A stretch of 33,847 nt of DNA, taken from NCBI RefSeq assembly GCF_001647025.1, contig NZ_LUKQ02000044.1, forward strand, positions 1-33,847, given 5' to 3'. Origin of the DNA: Endozoicomonas atrinae. Lineage in GTDB: Bacteria; Pseudomonadota; Gammaproteobacteria; Pseudomonadales; Endozoicomonadaceae. The notes beneath the pieces are model-generated. The model was not told where the DNA came from. It saw only the letters and a list, made by a program, of their open reading frames with translations, and made no database searches. The position numbers were made by a program, and so were the translations under genes. Positions 18,132-26,138 of this stretch are shown one piece after another. Numbering within the stretch: the stretch's first letter is position 1; each line of letters opens with the position of its first letter.

Positions 18132-19628
18132 ATGAACAGAGTCACTGGCAGCTTACTATTCTGCGCACTGATTATTTCTATTACGTCTATAGAAACAGTT
18201 GCAGCAAGAAGTCCCGCATGGAAAGAACCGGCCCAGGTTGATGATTATTACGGGCAGCACACTCCTCCGGTTGTCAATGTCACCCCTGAGAACACTGACG
18301 AGTTGAATATCAATCTTTCCAACAAAACAGAAATTGAGAAACAATATATACAGGCTTTCTATTTGAGAGGTGAGCGTGATGGTGACATCCTGCTCAAAAC
18401 GATTGATGATCTTCGTCGCAACCTGAGAGACTTAAGCGTCATTGTCTCTGAGCTTCAGAAAGTTTCTGACGAAAGCATACTTCAACCAATACCTGTAAGG
18501 GAATTTCTTGACAGTGTGAGAACGTTCAGACAGGAATCAAACTTATTCCTTGAAGACGTTAACAATCTGGAGCATTTTCCAACACTTAGACCAGACATTA
18601 CTGCGGACCCGGGTAGCCAGGTTGATATGCTCCCGCTGGTTCACCAATATCAGTCAACATTGCGAAGGCTTGATTCCCAGGTCAGCGAACTCCATTTCAC
18701 CATCGTCCTGCCAAATGGCATGCTTCACCAGCAGCTCGGAATCAGTAGCGACCAGCTCAAATCGATGTCACTGTATACTTCAGATCAGATCGCTGACATG
18801 AAACGCAATGTTCTGCAGCTACGAGCCATGCGGACTCAAGATAAACGGGTCATTGATGAGGGAATCAACCGATTCACCAAAGATGCCATTGAAACATTTA
18901 TCGACACCTTCGGCACATCAGAAAGATACAGAACCATGTCCGACCCGGAAGGTAGAACAAGAGCCAAAGAGATGTTAATCGATGCATTTTGGGCAAGATC
19001 CTACATCCGGGCTACCTACGGTATTCAAATAGGCTGCATCCCGGTTGAGTATGACAAGCGTATTTTCAACCTGGATTACTATCTTAATGATATGACCGTT
19101 GGTGCTGCTCCCATTTATGATCAGAACAAGCTCATGCGCTATGCAAACCTCGCCCAGGAAGCGATGGTAACCATAGAAAATTCCGCCAGCCGCAAGTGGT
19201 CCTCTGTCAGCTCATGGATCACCTGGGTTGCCGGCAAATCCAATGAGATGGACACCAAATATTTCATCATCGCCCTGATTAAAAAAGATATTGATGAAGA
19301 GCTTGCCATCAGCCGCTCAGGCGGCCTGAGAAAGGTTCGTGACGGGTATCGCCAGCATTACCTCAGCTCTGACATGGGAAGAGCACTGTACCAGACAAAA
19401 GCCAGACAGGTTTTCAGCTCATCAGAAGAACTGGATGACGATGATATTGAAAGCGATGTGATGATGGTTGAGGCCGGCACTCTTAAAGGCGCCGTTGCCA
19501 TGTGTATCAACGCTCTGGAAAATCAGGAAAACCGCCTCGATGAAGCCAGAAAGCAGCAAAGCGTGATTGACATGCTGACAAAGGACAATGTCATTTCTGA
19601 GCGTAGAAAAAGAAGGCGGCTCTTTTAA
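18132..19628 (+). CDS. Exported helical protein of unknown function (protein A)
   Basis: I do not recognise this 498-residue protein. It has a Sec signal peptide (hydrophobic 6-20, likely cleavage after VAA at 23-25). The mature part appears almost entirely alpha-helical and charged. Coiled-coil-like stretches lie at about 90-115 (IDDLRRNLRDLSVIVSELQK) and 460-485. There are only two mature cysteines, at 302 and 458, and an acidic patch at 432-440 (EELDDDDIE). The C-terminus is very basic (ERRKRRRLF). No membrane segment follows the signal peptide, so it should be periplasmic or secreted. The upstream ribosome site is weak. A hairpin terminator separates it from the paralogue pair, so it is a neighbour and perhaps a partner, but not firmly cotranscribed. 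Confidence 0.85.
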   Translation: MNRVTGSLLFCALIISITSIETVAARSPAWKEPAQVDDYYGQHTPPVVNVTPENTDELNINLSNKTEIEKQYIQAFYLRGERDGDILLKTIDDLRRNLRDLSVIVSELQKVSDESILQPIPVREFLDSVRTFRQESNLFLEDVNNLEHFPTLRPDITADPGSQVDMLPLVHQYQSTLRRLDSQVSELHFTIVLPNGMLHQQLGISSDQLKSMSLYTSDQIADMKRNVLQLRAMRTQDKRVIDEGINRFTKDAIETFIDTFGTSERYRTMSDPEGRTRAKEMLIDAFWARSYIRATYGIQIGCIPVEYDKRIFNLDYYLNDMTVGAAPIYDQNKLMRYANLAQEAMVTIENSASRKWSSVSSWITWVAGKSNEMDTKYFIIALIKKDIDEELAISRSGGLRKVRDGYRQHYLSSDMGRALYQTKARQVFSSSEELDDDDIESDVMMVEAGTLKGAVAMCINALENQENRLDEARKQQSVIDMLTKDNVISERRKRRRLF

Positions 19629-19648
19629 CAATATAAAAACAGGGCAGT

Positions 19649-19675
19649 GAGTACCTGTAACAGGGTACTCATTTT
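19649..19675 (+). terminator. Hairpin after protein A gene
   Basis: GAGTACC (19649-19655) pairs with GGTACTC (19664-19670), and the stem is followed by ATTTT. It is an intrinsic terminator or attenuator 20 bases past the stop and before the next gene. Confidence 0.6.
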
Positions 19676-19714
19676 CACAATAAATTCATTCAAAAGTTTT
19701 CGCAGGTTGATGCA

Positions 19715-21358
19715 ATGGCTACCAGAAAGCAGCTTGTGTATGCGGCTTTGCTACTCATGCTTTTACCATTAAAGCCATACGCTTTTCTTGGACCCGAGCC
19801 TTATTTTATTGCTAACTATTGTTTTCAAACTTCCCCCCCCCGAGAAACAGTTAGCAGGTCATGCCCTGGACAAGTTTTCCCTTCCTACCTCACCCGCAAC
19901 TTTCGGTATGAAGAGTTAAGATGTTCAGCCAGCAAGCACACCCATGTTCGCTTACCAGAATCATTTGATGAAGAAGCATGGCTGGACTTAAAAAACATCA
20001 GCCGCCATGAAGCTGCCGATAGCTTACGCCAACAGCCCTCACCAGCCTGGTCAGGAGTTATAGATTACCATACCTATATTCACTGGGAGTGGCAGGACTG
20101 CCGCCTGATCACAGATGCATTTACCTGTGGTACCTATGAGGTTTGTGAAGAGAGAGTCATACCTGCCGAGCATGGGGGAACACAACGGGTCAACCAATGT
20201 CATTTGGAGCCTAAAAGCTGTTACGCCGACGTCACTGTACATGAAAGTCAGTACTGTGATGATGGTGACGGAAAACTGGTCTTTGATGTTGAGTTTCTGA
20301 AAAAAGATACAGCCCACTGGAGTCCAGACTCCCCTCACTACATTGACCGTCTTGCCAATGGCTACGATCTATTGCCTGGTGAAGAGGAAGTGATCACAGT
20401 CAGCAACCTGAAGAGCAGCTGGTGGGAATCACAGTCAGCTGAGTTAGCGCCAACTCTGTTTATTGAAGACCCCAAAAATGAGTACAGCCTCAGTCAGTAT
20501 ATTCACAACCAGCAATCAGACAGTCTTTCTTGCCGCTTCAGAGGACAAGATCAGGTCAGCTTTACCGTAGACACACAGAAAAGAATTGCCTCGCGCTCTC
20601 CCAATGCCTTTTCGCTCCCGAAAGCTTTTGATAACGAGGATATTGATCCTCTGGTATGGCAGTCTGCCCTTGGTCTTAATGGCTCGCGGGAGGAGAAAGG
20701 TTATCCATTGATCATGAGGGCTCAGGACTTCTCTGCTGCAGCGCTCAGCGAGGTATCTGAAGACGTCACTGAAAAACTGAAAAACATCATCGTGAGAGTT
20801 CAACTCTATGAACCATCGATATTTGGCGAGAGACTGAAATCCACTATCTATATCGATGAAGCGAAAGGGATTCAACAAACACTGAACGCCATCTCAAGTG
20901 ACCAGAAAATTCGACGGTCAACGCTCTGGGAGTTCAAACTGAAAAATGGTGACAACCCTGACAAGAACATTTACCGGAGTTATCTACCGTCACTATTCTA
21001 TTACCCTGGAAAAATCCTCCTGTCCAACGAGGCCCTCAGTTATGATGACCAGCTGGCTCCGGACACAGAATACACACTGAAGTTAACGGTTTATCAGAAA
21101 AACCTTCCTTTTTATCATCAGTCCTGTGAATCCGATCCCGATGCCTGGGATTGCAAATGGTATACATTATGGGGGCTCTTCAGCTCAAGTCGACATGAAG
21201 ATAATTATTTTTCAAAGAAAAGCCTTGATGTCAGGTTCAGATCAAATCCCAATGTAGACCAGAGAACCTGGCTATCAAGCTTCTGGCACTTTGTCAGCTA
21301 TGCTCAAATCGCAGTACCTGTAGGGGCTGTTGCTTTATCCGTGCTTTTCCTGCTCTAA
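19715..21358 (+). CDS. Exported 12-cysteine protein, C-terminally membrane-anchored (protein B)
   Basis: Function not recognised. The 547-residue protein has a signal peptide (1-23, ending KPYA) and a mature part with 12 cysteines: NYC36, C50, C70, C129, C138, C144, then six more ending in SCESDPDAWDC. It ends in a hydrophobic C-terminal segment (about 523-547) with no charged tail. The cysteines suggest about six disulfides, so the body should be periplasmic or outside the cell. Aromatic-rich HWEWQDC and NLKSSWWESQ segments and the beta-rich LAPDTEYTLKLTVYQK segment stand out. A nine-C tract at 19833-19841 encodes SPPR at 40-43. It is followed 46 bases later by a close paralogue sharing all 12 cysteines, so the pair arose by tandem duplication. 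Confidence 0.88.
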   Translation: MATRKQLVYAALLLMLLPLKPYAFLGPEPYFIANYCFQTSPPRETVSRSCPGQVFPSYLTRNFRYEELRCSASKHTHVRLPESFDEEAWLDLKNISRHEAADSLRQQPSPAWSGVIDYHTYIHWEWQDCRLITDAFTCGTYEVCEERVIPAEHGGTQRVNQCHLEPKSCYADVTVHESQYCDDGDGKLVFDVEFLKKDTAHWSPDSPHYIDRLANGYDLLPGEEEVITVSNLKSSWWESQSAELAPTLFIEDPKNEYSLSQYIHNQQSDSLSCRFRGQDQVSFTVDTQKRIASRSPNAFSLPKAFDNEDIDPLVWQSALGLNGSREEKGYPLIMRAQDFSAAALSEVSEDVTEKLKNIIVRVQLYEPSIFGERLKSTIYIDEAKGIQQTLNAISSDQKIRRSTLWEFKLKNGDNPDKNIYRSYLPSLFYYPGKILLSNEALSYDDQLAPDTEYTLKLTVYQKNLPFYHQSCESDPDAWDCKWYTLWGLFSSSRHEDNYFSKKSLDVRFRSNPNVDQRTWLSSFWHFVSYAQIAVPVGAVALSVLFLL

Positions 21359-21378
21359 CTACTAAAACTCATGATTAC

Positions 21379-21400
21379 AGGGCTCCTGACGACGAGCCCT
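21379..21400 (+). terminator. Hairpin immediately before the second paralogue
   Basis: AGGGCTC (21379-21385) pairs with GAGCCCT (21394-21400) around an 8-base loop. It is followed by TGTGATG, whose ATG (21405) is the likely start of protein C. There is no long T-run. It could be a weak terminator, or a structure that occludes the start of the next gene, since the usual ribosome-binding window is within the hairpin. Confidence 0.45.
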
Positions 21401-21404
21401 TGTG

Positions 21405-23012
21405 ATGAAGAAGGCACTCATACATAACATGACCAGCCTTTTATATCCCAGAGTATCCATATTGATACTCTTTTCTTATTCAATTCCGGCTTCAGCACTC
21501 TATTACTGTGTTGAACGATATTCACCCGCTGAAATACACAGTGAATCGTGCCCGGGATTAGTTATTCCCGAAGATAAAACCCGCAACTTTATGGGAGAAA
21601 GCCTGCAGTGTTCTGAAGCACACCATGAATACACTCGACAACAAACACCCCACGATGAAGAAGCATGGCAGGATCTAAAGAACATAGACCGAACCAAAGC
21701 CGCTGAGTTTTTAAGAGCGCTGCCTGAACCTCAATGGTCAGAAACTCTTAACTACCAGACCAACCTGCACTGGAGCTGGCAAAACTGCGAACTGGTTACC
21801 TCTGAGCTGCACTGTGGATCCATTACCTATTGCGATGACGACTCCTGCACGCATATACCACTGACGTGTTTTGCTGACATTACCTACTACGAGGAACAAA
21901 ATTGCGGTCAAGGGCAGCTTGACTTCAATGTTAAATATATTCGCAAGGACGACAAATGGTGGCATCCCGGACACAAACATTATGTTGATATCCTGGCTAA
22001 TGGTTATGATCTGCTGCCTGGTGAGAAAGAAATCATTAGCGTCAGTAATCTGAAAACAAGCTGGTGGAGTAGCAACCAGTCAGAAAAACTCAGTCCAACA
22101 CTCTCAATTGAAGACCCAAGAAATGAGTACAGCTCCGGTATAACGATTAACGATAAGAATGCCGACAGCCTTACCTGCCGATTCAATGGCTATGATAAGG
22201 TCAGCTTTTCTGTCTATACCACTAAAAGGCTCACCTCTGCTTCACCCAATGCTTTCTCGCTGCCAACCGCTTTTGACAATACAGAATTAGAGCCGCTGAT
22301 CTGGCAATCCACCACTGGAAATAACGGGCAAAGGGTTGCCCGAGGCTTCCCGCTGTTAATGAGGGCACAGGATTACTCTGCTGCGACCATGAGCGAAGTT
22401 TCAGAAGATCTATCAACCAAGCTGAAAAGCATTATTGTCCGAGTTCAACTTTTTGAACCATCGATATTTGGTGAAAAGTTAAAATCCACTATTTATATTG
22501 ATGAGGCAAAAGCCATTCAACAAACACTGAATGCTATTTCGAGCGATCAGAAAATTCGCCGGTCAACCCTGTGGGAGTTCAAATTGAAAAATGGTGATCA
22601 TCCCAATAAAAATATTTACAGAAACTTCATTCCTGCACTGTTCTATTATCCCGGCAAGATAATCCTGACGGATGAAGAGCTCAGCTATGATGACCATCTG
22701 GCTCCCGATACGGAATACACGTTAAAACTAACGGTGTATCAGAAGAACTTTCCTTTTTACCGTCAATCCTGTGACTCAGACCCTGATGCCTGGGACTGCA
22801 AATGGTACACACTTTGGGGACTTTTCAGTCTGGACCGGCACGAAAGGAACTATTTCTCCAAAAGAAGCCTGGATGTTCGATTCAGAACCAACCCAAGCGT
22901 AGACAACAGAACCTGGACATCCTCATTCTGGCATACCATGGGCTGGGCCCAGGCGTTAGTTCCCATTGGCACTGCAGTAATCATCCTCAAATACCTGGGT
23001 TTCTGGTTCTAG
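21405..23012 (+). CDS. Exported 12-cysteine protein, paralogue of protein B (protein C)
   Basis: Function not recognised. The 535-residue product has an N-terminal hydrophobic signal (VSILILFSYSIPASA), the same 12-cysteine pattern as its upstream neighbour and a C-terminal hydrophobic segment (WAQALVPIGTAVIILKYLGF). Similarity to protein B is uneven. In a 56-residue stretch beginning IIVRVQL only three residues differ, while a 47-residue N-terminal stretch starting DEEAW matches at little more than half the positions. The start is uncertain: ATG 21405 or GTG 21402 lies directly after a hairpin, and ATG 21429 also leaves a usable signal peptide. It lacks the poly-C tract. No terminator is evident after it. 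Confidence 0.87.
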   Translation: MKKALIHNMTSLLYPRVSILILFSYSIPASALYYCVERYSPAEIHSESCPGLVIPEDKTRNFMGESLQCSEAHHEYTRQQTPHDEEAWQDLKNIDRTKAAEFLRALPEPQWSETLNYQTNLHWSWQNCELVTSELHCGSITYCDDDSCTHIPLTCFADITYYEEQNCGQGQLDFNVKYIRKDDKWWHPGHKHYVDILANGYDLLPGEKEIISVSNLKTSWWSSNQSEKLSPTLSIEDPRNEYSSGITINDKNADSLTCRFNGYDKVSFSVYTTKRLTSASPNAFSLPTAFDNTELEPLIWQSTTGNNGQRVARGFPLLMRAQDYSAATMSEVSEDLSTKLKSIIVRVQLFEPSIFGEKLKSTIYIDEAKAIQQTLNAISSDQKIRRSTLWEFKLKNGDHPNKNIYRNFIPALFYYPGKIILTDEELSYDDHLAPDTEYTLKLTVYQKNFPFYRQSCDSDPDAWDCKWYTLWGLFSLDRHERNYFSKRSLDVRFRTNPSVDNRTWTSSFWHTMGWAQALVPIGTAVIILKYLGFWF

Positions 23013-23430
23013 CGAGATTTCCTGCCTTGATAATCAAGCACTGTTATCAACAGTCACATCGTCATTCTACCGCCAGTGGACAGGCAAACCACTTCGCCGA
23101 AACAAAATAAGTATTTTCACCACCACTATTAAAGACCAAAAAACAATTCACCTACTGATACTCAAGAAATAAAAACATCCACCAGGCGGCACAAAAAAAG
23201 CCAAAAAAACATATGCCATACAATAAGTTAACAGTTCACTTCAACTTTTTATTTACATTTAATTTATGTACCATCGTTTAATATTTTCTCAGATCTATTG
23301 AGGAAAAGCTTTATGTCGGGGGTACTTTCCCGGCCGCACATCAGGTCTGCGCATGACAGCAATGACCAATCGTCACAATGTGTTTGGATGAACACATTCA
23401 TAATAATTGACACAACTGTTGGAGTGGAAT
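23013..23430. other. AT-rich intergenic region upstream of the AbgT transporter
   Basis: Mostly low-GC, with A-runs near 23195-23215 and an AT-rich promoter-like stretch TTTATTTACATTTAATTTATG around 23247-23267. The only coding potential is a 50-codon frame at 23313, described separately. No IS termini, tRNA or clear terminator for the preceding gene were found. Confidence 0.6.
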
Positions 23431-23465
23431 ATGCCGTACTCTTCCGAAGTACTCCCAACAGGTGA
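23313..23465 (+). CDS. Possible 50-codon leader ORF overlapping the transporter start
   Basis: An ATG preceded by GAGGAAA at suitable spacing opens a 50-codon frame (MSGVLSRPHIRSAHDSNDQS...) that ends 35 bases inside the transporter gene in another frame. The ribosome site is better than many in the window, so translation is plausible and could couple to the transporter. The peptide resembles nothing I know. It may be chance. Confidence 0.25.
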   Translation: MSGVLSRPHIRSAHDSNDQSSQCVWMNTFIIIDTTVGVEYAVLFRSTPNR

Positions 23466-25038
23466 TGCCAAAAATAATAATAAACGCAGCACCTTTAACC
23501 GTTTTCTAAGCACTGTTGAATGGCTGGGAAACCTTCTACCTCACCCGGTGACGCTGTTCGCCCTATTTGCCGTTGGTATTGTCCTGTTAAGCGGGCTTGC
23601 TTCCTGGCTTGAGCTCAGCGTGATGGATCCCCGTCCAGTTGGTGCCCCGGGAAGGGCAGCCGATGGGGTCATCCAGGTGGTTAATCTTCTCAATGGTGAT
23701 GGTCTCAGAATGATCGTTACCAGCCTGGTTTCCAATTTCACCGGCTTTGCCCCTTTAGGGACAGTTCTGGTTGCCATACTGGGTGTTGGAATTGCCGAGC
23801 ACTCCGGCCTGCTTAGTGCGGCGGTTCGATCACTGGTCATGAAAGCCTCTAAAAATACCGTCACCCTGATTGTTGTGTTTGCCGGTGTTATCTCCAACAC
23901 CGCGTCAGAACTGGGTTATGTGGTTCTCATTCCATTGGCTGCGATGATCTTCCACTCTCTCGGCAGACACCCAATCGCTGGCCTGGCTGCGGCTTTTGCG
24001 GGTGTATCCGGTGGTTACAGTGCAAACCTGCTGCTTGGTACTGTTGACCCGCTTCTGGCTGGCATTACCCAGACCGCTGCTAGAATCATTGACCCGACCT
24101 ATGTAGTGGGGCCCGAAGTTAACTGGTATTTCATGGTACTTAGCACCTTTATGATTGCCGGTGTGGGTAGCTGGGTAACCATCAAATTTGTTGAGCCAAA
24201 CCTGGGGCCATACAATCCAGAAGAAGCCAGTATTAACCTGGCAGAAGAAAAGCTGGAACAGATCACCGCACTGGAAAAGCGCGGTCTGAAATTGGCTGGA
24301 CTGGCCGTGCTTGCCGTATCAGCATTAATGGCACTGACCATTGTTCCTGAATGGGGAGTGTTGAGAAATCCGGAAACAGGGCTTGTTGCAGGCTCCCCCT
24401 TCCTGAAGGGTATTGTCGCCATGATTCTGGTGTTCTTCGCAGTACCAGGCATTGTCTATGGCAAAGTGGTTGGCTCTATCAAAAATGACCGTGACGTCAT
24501 CGACTGCATGGCCAAAAGTATGGGAACCATGGGCATGTATATTGTCCTGGTATTCTTCGCCGCGCAATTTGTCGCCTTTTTCAAGATGACCAACTTCGGT
24601 ACCATCTTTGCGGTTCTCGGGGCTGAGTTCCTTCAGGATATCGGACTGACAGGTCCACTGTTATTCGTGTTCTTCATCCTGATGTGCGGCTTTGTCAACC
24701 TGATGATTGGCAGCGCCTCTGCACAGTGGGCAGTCACTGCTCCAATATTTGTCCCTATGCTGATGCTGGTTGGCTTTGCCCCTGAAGTCATTCAGGCCGC
24801 TTACCGAATAGGTGACTCGGTCACGAACATCATTACACCGATGATGAGCTACTTCGGACTGATTGTCTCTTTTGCCACCCGTTACAAGAAAGACCTGGGA
24901 ATAGGTACGCTTATCTCAACCATGCTGCCATACTCCATCTTTTTCCTTATTGGCTGGAGCGTGCTGTTCTTTGTCTGGGTATTTGTGTTAAACATGCCCG
25001 TAGGGCCAGGTGCAGCAACATACTATACAGCTGGCTAA
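23431..25038 (+). CDS. AbgT-family transporter (p-aminobenzoyl-glutamate/antimetabolite type)
   Basis: Inner membrane protein of the AbgT family. Known members import p-aminobenzoyl-glutamate (E. coli AbgT) or export sulfonamides (MtrF, YdaH). The 535-residue protein has about a dozen hydrophobic segments. It contains family-like re-entrant regions: FAGVISNTASELGYVVLIPL and GGYSANLLLGTVDPLLAGIT in the first half, and LMIGSASAQWAVTAPIFVPM and RIGDSVTNIITPMMSYFGLI in the second. The ATG at 23431 follows GGAG; a TTG 8 codons upstream is less likely. No abgA/abgB amidohydrolase genes are next to it, so folate salvage is not supported by context and the substrate is unknown. A terminator follows. 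Confidence 0.88.
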   Translation: MPYSSEVLPTGDAKNNNKRSTFNRFLSTVEWLGNLLPHPVTLFALFAVGIVLLSGLASWLELSVMDPRPVGAPGRAADGVIQVVNLLNGDGLRMIVTSLVSNFTGFAPLGTVLVAILGVGIAEHSGLLSAAVRSLVMKASKNTVTLIVVFAGVISNTASELGYVVLIPLAAMIFHSLGRHPIAGLAAAFAGVSGGYSANLLLGTVDPLLAGITQTAARIIDPTYVVGPEVNWYFMVLSTFMIAGVGSWVTIKFVEPNLGPYNPEEASINLAEEKLEQITALEKRGLKLAGLAVLAVSALMALTIVPEWGVLRNPETGLVAGSPFLKGIVAMILVFFAVPGIVYGKVVGSIKNDRDVIDCMAKSMGTMGMYIVLVFFAAQFVAFFKMTNFGTIFAVLGAEFLQDIGLTGPLLFVFFILMCGFVNLMIGSASAQWAVTAPIFVPMLMLVGFAPEVIQAAYRIGDSVTNIITPMMSYFGLIVSFATRYKKDLGIGTLISTMLPYSIFFLIGWSVLFFVWVFVLNMPVGPGAATYYTAG

Positions 25039-25044
25039 CAGCAG

Positions 25045-25069
25045 AAGCCCCTTCCTGAGGAAGGGGCTT
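25045..25069 (+). terminator. Intrinsic terminator after the AbgT-family gene
   Basis: A perfect 11-bp stem, AAGCCCCTTCC / GGAAGGGGCTT, with a TGA loop lies 7 bases after the stop, followed by T. Its 3' edge runs directly into an inverted-repeat element. Confidence 0.8.
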
Positions 25070-25190
25070 TAGGGCCTATTGACGTTTCGTTGCGGCATTT
25101 TGAAAGGCTCCAGCATTCCTGCAATGCCGCGCCTCGTCATAGGAGCACCCTGATCCGCTGAGCTCGCAACGAAACGTCAACAGGCCCTAA
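25069..25190. repeat. 122-bp inverted-repeat element (MITE-like)
   Basis: Termini 25069-25094 and 25165-25190 are 26-base inverted repeats with one mismatch, beginning TTAGGGCCTATTGACG and ending CGTCAACAGGCCCTAA. Internal pairs are GCGGCATT 25092-25099 with AATGCCGC 25123-25130, and GCATT with AATGC around a 5-base loop. No coding potential. The architecture resembles the 15775-15943 element, although the sequences differ. It occupies most of the spacer before map. Confidence 0.85.
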
Positions 25191-25287
25191 GCTTATATAA
25201 TAATGTTAATACTTCGCTCAGGGATTCTGGTAAGATAATAAAGATTATCATTTGACTTTCGCATCTTTTGAGCGGCTTGACCTGACA

Positions 25288-26082
25288 ATGAATGTAACCA
25301 TCAAAACCCCTGAAGAAATTGAAAAGATGCGCGTCGCGGGCCGCCTGGCCGCTGAAGTGCTGGAAATGATCGAGCCCCATGTGAAGCCCGGCGTTTCAAC
25401 TGGCGAGCTGGATAGCATCTGTCATGATTATATTGTCAATGTTCAGGAGGCTATTCCAGCTCCACTGAATTATGGCGCAGCCCCTGGCAGACCCGGATTT
25501 CCCAAGTCCACCTGTATTTCCATTAATCAGGTCGTTTGTCACGGTATCCCCAGCGACAAGAAATTTCTGAAAAACGGTGACGTTGTTAATATCGACATCA
25601 CCGTGATCAAAGATGGCTACCATGGTGATACCAGCAAAATGTTCCTGGTTGGTGATGTTCAACCATTTAACCAGAGGCTGGTCCAGGTAACGCAGGAATG
25701 CCTGTACCTGGGCATTGAGCAGGTAAAACCTGGCAACCGCTTGAGCGATATTGGCCGTGTGATTGCCAGGCACGCTCATACCAATCACTTCACCGTCGTT
25801 GAAGAGTACTGTGGCCATGGCATTGGCAGTGTTTTCCATGAAGACCCGCAGGTCATCCATTATGAAGGTTATAACGACAGAAATGACTGCGTTCTAAAAG
25901 AAGGCATGACATTTACTATCGAGCCAATGATCAATGCTGGCAAGAAAGGAACTAAGTTACTCGGTGATGGTTGGACAGCGGTAACAAGAGACCGACGCCC
26001 TTCTGCACAGTGGGAACACACAATTGCAGTAACTGCCACAGGCTGTGAGGTGTTAACCAAACGAAAAGAAGAAAACTTCTAA
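25288..26082 (+). CDS. map: Map, type I methionine aminopeptidase
   Basis: Removes the initiator methionine from nascent proteins. The 264-residue type I enzyme has the five metal ligands Asp103 (NIDITV), Asp114 (HGDTSKMF), His177 (GHGIG), Glu212 (FTIEPM) and Glu243 (QWEHT), plus the substrate-site His85 (VVCHGIP). The ATG at 25288 gives the usual start (NVTIKTPEEIEKMR); a TTG upstream at 25252 adds 12 unconserved residues. map normally sits divergent and next to rpsB, but here about 12.7 kb intervenes. The inverted-repeat element ends about 100 bases upstream, so its promoter must lie in that short interval or in the element. Confidence 0.97.
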   Translation: MNVTIKTPEEIEKMRVAGRLAAEVLEMIEPHVKPGVSTGELDSICHDYIVNVQEAIPAPLNYGAAPGRPGFPKSTCISINQVVCHGIPSDKKFLKNGDVVNIDITVIKDGYHGDTSKMFLVGDVQPFNQRLVQVTQECLYLGIEQVKPGNRLSDIGRVIARHAHTNHFTVVEEYCGHGIGSVFHEDPQVIHYEGYNDRNDCVLKEGMTFTIEPMINAGKKGTKLLGDGWTAVTRDRRPSAQWEHTIAVTATGCEVLTKRKEENF

Positions 26083-26089
26083 TTGCTAC

Positions 26090-26125
26090 CTATGCCTTGA
26101 ACTCCTGTTATATTTCAAGGCATAG
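26090..26125. terminator. Stem-loop between convergent map and kinase genes
   Basis: CTATGCCTTGAA (26090-26101) pairs perfectly with TTCAAGGCATAG (26114-26125) around a 12-base loop, between two convergent stop codons. T-runs are poor, so it may stabilise 3' ends as much as terminate transcription. Confidence 0.55.
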
Positions 26126-26138
26126 CCAGCCTTCTGAC

